DNA of 8,861 bases. Source: Anaeromyxobacter dehalogenans (GTDB lineage: Bacteria; Myxococcota_A; UBA9042; DTJE01). Location of the stretch: contig DYKK01000129.1 of NCBI GenBank assembly GCA_020722625.1, positions 1 to 8,861 of the forward strand. Reading direction: 5' to 3'. The notes under the pieces were generated by a model. It worked only from the letters and a program-made list of their open reading frames with translations. It made no database searches and had not been told where the DNA came from. Shown here piece by piece: positions 7,229 through 8,861 of the stretch (position 1 is its first letter; each line of letters begins with the position of its first letter). A program made the position numbers and the translations under genes.

Positions 7229-7246
7229 GCCCGAGCGAACTCGGGC
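7229..7246 (-). other. 7-bp hairpin with TTCG loop in the intergenic leader
   Basis: Read on the - strand the arms GCCCGAG and CTCGGGC enclose a TTCG tetraloop. The hairpin lies in the 101-bp gap between the FGE-type gene and the 345-aa gene, ending 21 nt before ATG 7207. No T-tract follows, so it is not a standard terminator. RNA stabilisation, processing or a brake on expression of the downstream genes are possible. Confidence 0.5.
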
Positions 7247-7308
7247 CAATCCGCCGAACTGCCCAAAAAGGATCATAGCGCGAGTCGGTCTCGCCTGCCC
7301 GGACTGGA

Positions 7309-8688
7309 TCACCGGACGGGCCGGACGCACCGGAACCCCGACAGGTAGAAACCGAATGCCAGGCCCGGGTCCTCGAGGGACAGGGAGGCTCGCGACCCGA
7401 CCGCGAGGGACCATGGGTCCCCGGACAGCCAGGCCCCCCCCTTGAGCACCGGCGGGCCGGACTCCGAGCGGCCGAGCGTGGTCCATTCGGCCAGGTTGCC
7501 CGCGAGGTCGCAGATCCCCCACGGGCCGGCCCCGTCGGGGAACCGGCAGGGCGGCGCGAGCCCCGGAAAGCCGTCCACCGGCCAGTCGGCGGACTCGGGG
7601 ACCAGGGAGTACTCGGGGAACCCGTGGCCCGGCTTCTCGCCGAAGTTGCCCCGGAGCGGTCCTTGCGACGACGGGGGGGCGTCGCCCCACGGGAAGGTGT
7701 GGGCGGTCGAGCCGCGGGCCGCGCGGATCCACTCCGCCTCGGTGGGGAGGCGCATCCCGCGCCACCGGCAGTAGGCCAGGGCCGCCTCGAACGAGGCGCA
7801 GGGGATGGGCACGTCCTCTCCGGCCTGGGTCAACGTGCGGCAGAAGGAACCTTCCAGCCCTTCAAGGCGCGGGCAGAACCCGGCATCCACGCACCGGCGG
7901 TATTCCAGGACGGTCGTCTCGGTTCGATCCAGGTCGAATCCGGCCACGGAGACGATCCGGGGGGCCGGGTAGCCGTCCGGGGCGGCCTCGGAACCGAAGT
8001 CCCCGAGCCAGACCGGCCCGCCCGTCACGTGACACATTTCCCGACCCGACTCGTCCGGGCGGCACGATGGGAGACCCGGGGTCTCGGAAGGCCAGAGGTC
8101 GGTACGACCGCGCACGGCCCGGTGGACGGCGCGCAGGATCCCGCGCGGGGTCGCCGCGGCCGGGATTCGGAGTCCGATGGACTCCGCCCAGGTCCCGCCG
8201 CGGGCGACCACGACGGACTTGAGCCGGTCGAGGGAGGCCGGGTCGAACGCGTGGAGGTAGGTGAAGAAGGGGACGACCCGGCGCCCCGCGAGGTCCATCC
8301 TCGACACCCCGTCCAGGACGGGGTCGGGGGGTCGGAGCCCCCAGATGGGGAACCCCAGGAAGAGGCGCGTCACGCCCTCCGTGGGGATCGCCGCCGCCCG
8401 CTCTGTCGGGCCTTCGACCGGGTCGCCACCCGGACCCGGAAGTTCCAGGCCGATCCGGACGACCCGCGCCCCGAACATGGCCGCGAGTTCGTGCCCCACG
8501 AGGGCGGTGCGGCCGGTCAGGCTGTGGACCACGACGAGGGTCGTCGGGTCCGGGTCCGCGGCCTGGGGCTCGAACGCGGGATGGCCGGACGGCGGTGGCC
8601 CACGTTCAGCCACCAGGGATCCCAGGACGGCGCCGACCGCGATTCCAAAGACGACGAGCAGCCATCGCGACGACCTGAAACGGACCAA
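7309..8688 (-). CDS. Membrane-anchored flavodoxin-like / FGE-sulfatase domain fusion
   Basis: From TTG 8688 the protein has 459 residues. A short basic start (VRFRSSR) precedes a hydrophobic segment (about 9-26), giving an N-in signal anchor or uncleaved signal with the rest outside the cytoplasm. A flavodoxin-like domain follows (about 50-180), with the FMN phosphate loop SLTGRT (56-61), GFPIWG (112-117) and DLAGRRVVPFFTY (132-144). The C-terminal FGE-sulfatase domain (about 221-459) shows RLPTEAEW (313-320), FPWGD (332-336), CDLAGNLAEW (393-402), KGGAW (416-420) and the closing GFRCVRP. Cysteine pairs such as CVDAGFC (266-272) suggest disulfides. Both catalytic cysteines of true formylglycine-generating enzymes are replaced: the usual C-x4-C after KGGS is S422-x4-S427 here. 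It is therefore unlikely to make formylglycine. It may be a redox or binding protein, or an oxidative tailoring enzyme like periplasmic PvdO. GTG 8775 would add 29 Arg/Gly-rich residues but has no ribosome site, whereas TTG 8688 has GAGG 6 nt upstream. Confidence 0.85.
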   Translation of the reverse strand: MVRFRSSRWLLVVFGIAVGAVLGSLVAERGPPPSGHPAFEPQAADPDPTTLVVVHSLTGRTALVGHELAAMFGARVVRIGLELPGPGGDPVEGPTERAAAIPTEGVTRLFLGFPIWGLRPPDPVLDGVSRMDLAGRRVVPFFTYLHAFDPASLDRLKSVVVARGGTWAESIGLRIPAAATPRGILRAVHRAVRGRTDLWPSETPGLPSCRPDESGREMCHVTGGPVWLGDFGSEAAPDGYPAPRIVSVAGFDLDRTETTVLEYRRCVDAGFCPRLEGLEGSFCRTLTQAGEDVPIPCASFEAALAYCRWRGMRLPTEAEWIRAARGSTAHTFPWGDAPPSSQGPLRGNFGEKPGHGFPEYSLVPESADWPVDGFPGLAPPCRFPDGAGPWGICDLAGNLAEWTTLGRSESGPPVLKGGAWLSGDPWSLAVGSRASLSLEDPGLAFGFYLSGFRCVRPVR

Positions 8689-8694
8689 TCTGGA

Positions 8695-8698
8695 CCTC
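8695..8698 (-). promoter_or_regulatory. Ribosome binding site supporting a TTG start
   Basis: On the - strand GAGG is followed by TCCAGA and then TTG (8688-8686). The 6-nt spacing is ideal, and the protein then begins a few basic residues before its membrane segment. This decides the start against GTG 8775. Confidence 0.45.
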
Positions 8699-8702
8699 GC
8701 GG

Positions 8703-8725
8703 CAGGATACCGTCTTCCAGGATAC
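8703..8725 (-). repeat. Direct repeat CAGGATAC x2 (TATCCTG on the gene strand)
   Basis: CAGGATAC occurs exactly at 8703-8710 and 8718-8725, 15 bp apart, just upstream of the TTG start. On the gene strand each reads GTATCCTG, containing a -10-like TATCCT. No good -35 box lies 16-18 bp upstream of either copy. The repeat may be tandem -10 elements or an operator half-site pair. Confidence 0.4.
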
Positions 8726-8776
8726 ACCAGGACGAGTCGCCGAACCGAACGCCGGGTCGCGGCACCCCCCCCCACG

Positions 8777-8805
8777 TTGACACGCGCGGGGCGCCCCGAT
8801 AAGGT
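8777..8805 (+). promoter_or_regulatory. Sigma-70-type promoter directed out of the window, with palindrome in spacer
   Basis: TTGACA (8777-8782) is a perfect -35 box. After exactly 17 bp comes TAAGGT (8800-8805), which keeps the three most conserved -10 positions (T1, A2, T6). The spacer contains a perfect 12-bp palindrome CGGGGCGCCCCG (8787-8798), a possible operator. Transcription would run right, divergent from the flavodoxin-FGE gene. No gene can be assigned in the remaining 56 bases: two GTG-started frames (8804 and 8818) stay open to the end but are too short to judge. Confidence 0.5.
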
Positions 8806-8861
8806 GCTGCTGGTTTCGTGGATCCGGGGCTGGCAGGGCGAGGCTCTCGTGCGAGGACGTT

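Noticed and set aside
7208..7765. Upstream extension of the 345-aa prenyltransferase-like protein to 531 codons
   Set aside because: The part beyond 7309 is a shadow of the FGE domain coding sequence on the same strand, and the part from 7276 to 7208 lacks GC3 bias and a ribosome site.
7624..8802. Plus-strand 392-codon open frame antisense to the flavodoxin-FGE gene
   Set aside because: Composition is Arg/Gly/Pro-rich and motif-free, while the opposite strand encodes an unmistakable FGE-sulfatase domain.
1..8861. CRISPR array, tRNA, rRNA, insertion sequence or integrase
   Set aside because: No regular spaced repeats, cloverleaf, rRNA-like stretch, transposase motif or terminal inverted repeats were seen.

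Overview
This 8.9 kb window is very GC-rich, with strong G/C preference at third codon positions. It has Shine-Dalgarno-like sites, overlapping reading frames and sigma-70-like promoter elements, so it is most likely bacterial. The taxon cannot be fixed from the sequence. The extracytoplasmic, cysteine-paired FGE-sulfatase-type protein and the many radical SAM domains would suit a high-GC bacterium with rich secondary metabolism, for example a myxobacterial, planctomycete or acidobacterial type; that is inference only.

The layout is two convergent gene sets. On the + strand a 229-bp leader (hairpin, G-runs, two tiny overlapping ORFs, a promoter-like site) precedes a roughly 1003-aa protein with three complete radical SAM cysteine motifs. 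Three bases after its stop comes a 523-aa B12-binding-type radical SAM protein with an offset CX4CX2C cluster motif. On the - strand, reading from the right end, there is a membrane-anchored flavodoxin/FGE-sulfatase fusion, a 345-aa protein that resembles ABBA-fold aromatic or peptide prenyltransferases (tentative), and a 454-aa B12-binding-type radical SAM protein. The last two genes overlap by 8 bp. The two sets meet at a shared CTAG palindrome that supplies the stop codon of both inner genes. At the right edge a promoter-like TTGACA/TAAGGT pair with a 12-bp palindrome in its spacer points out of the window.

Taken together, five radical SAM domains (three with a B12-binding-type N-terminal part), a candidate prenyltransferase and an extracytoplasmic flavodoxin-FGE protein look like a tailoring or maturation locus for an unknown natural product, possibly a modified peptide or an unusual lipid. 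No convincing precursor peptide, transporter, regulator or resistance gene lies inside the window. The candidate small ORFs upstream of the first gene are weak. The substrate is unknown.
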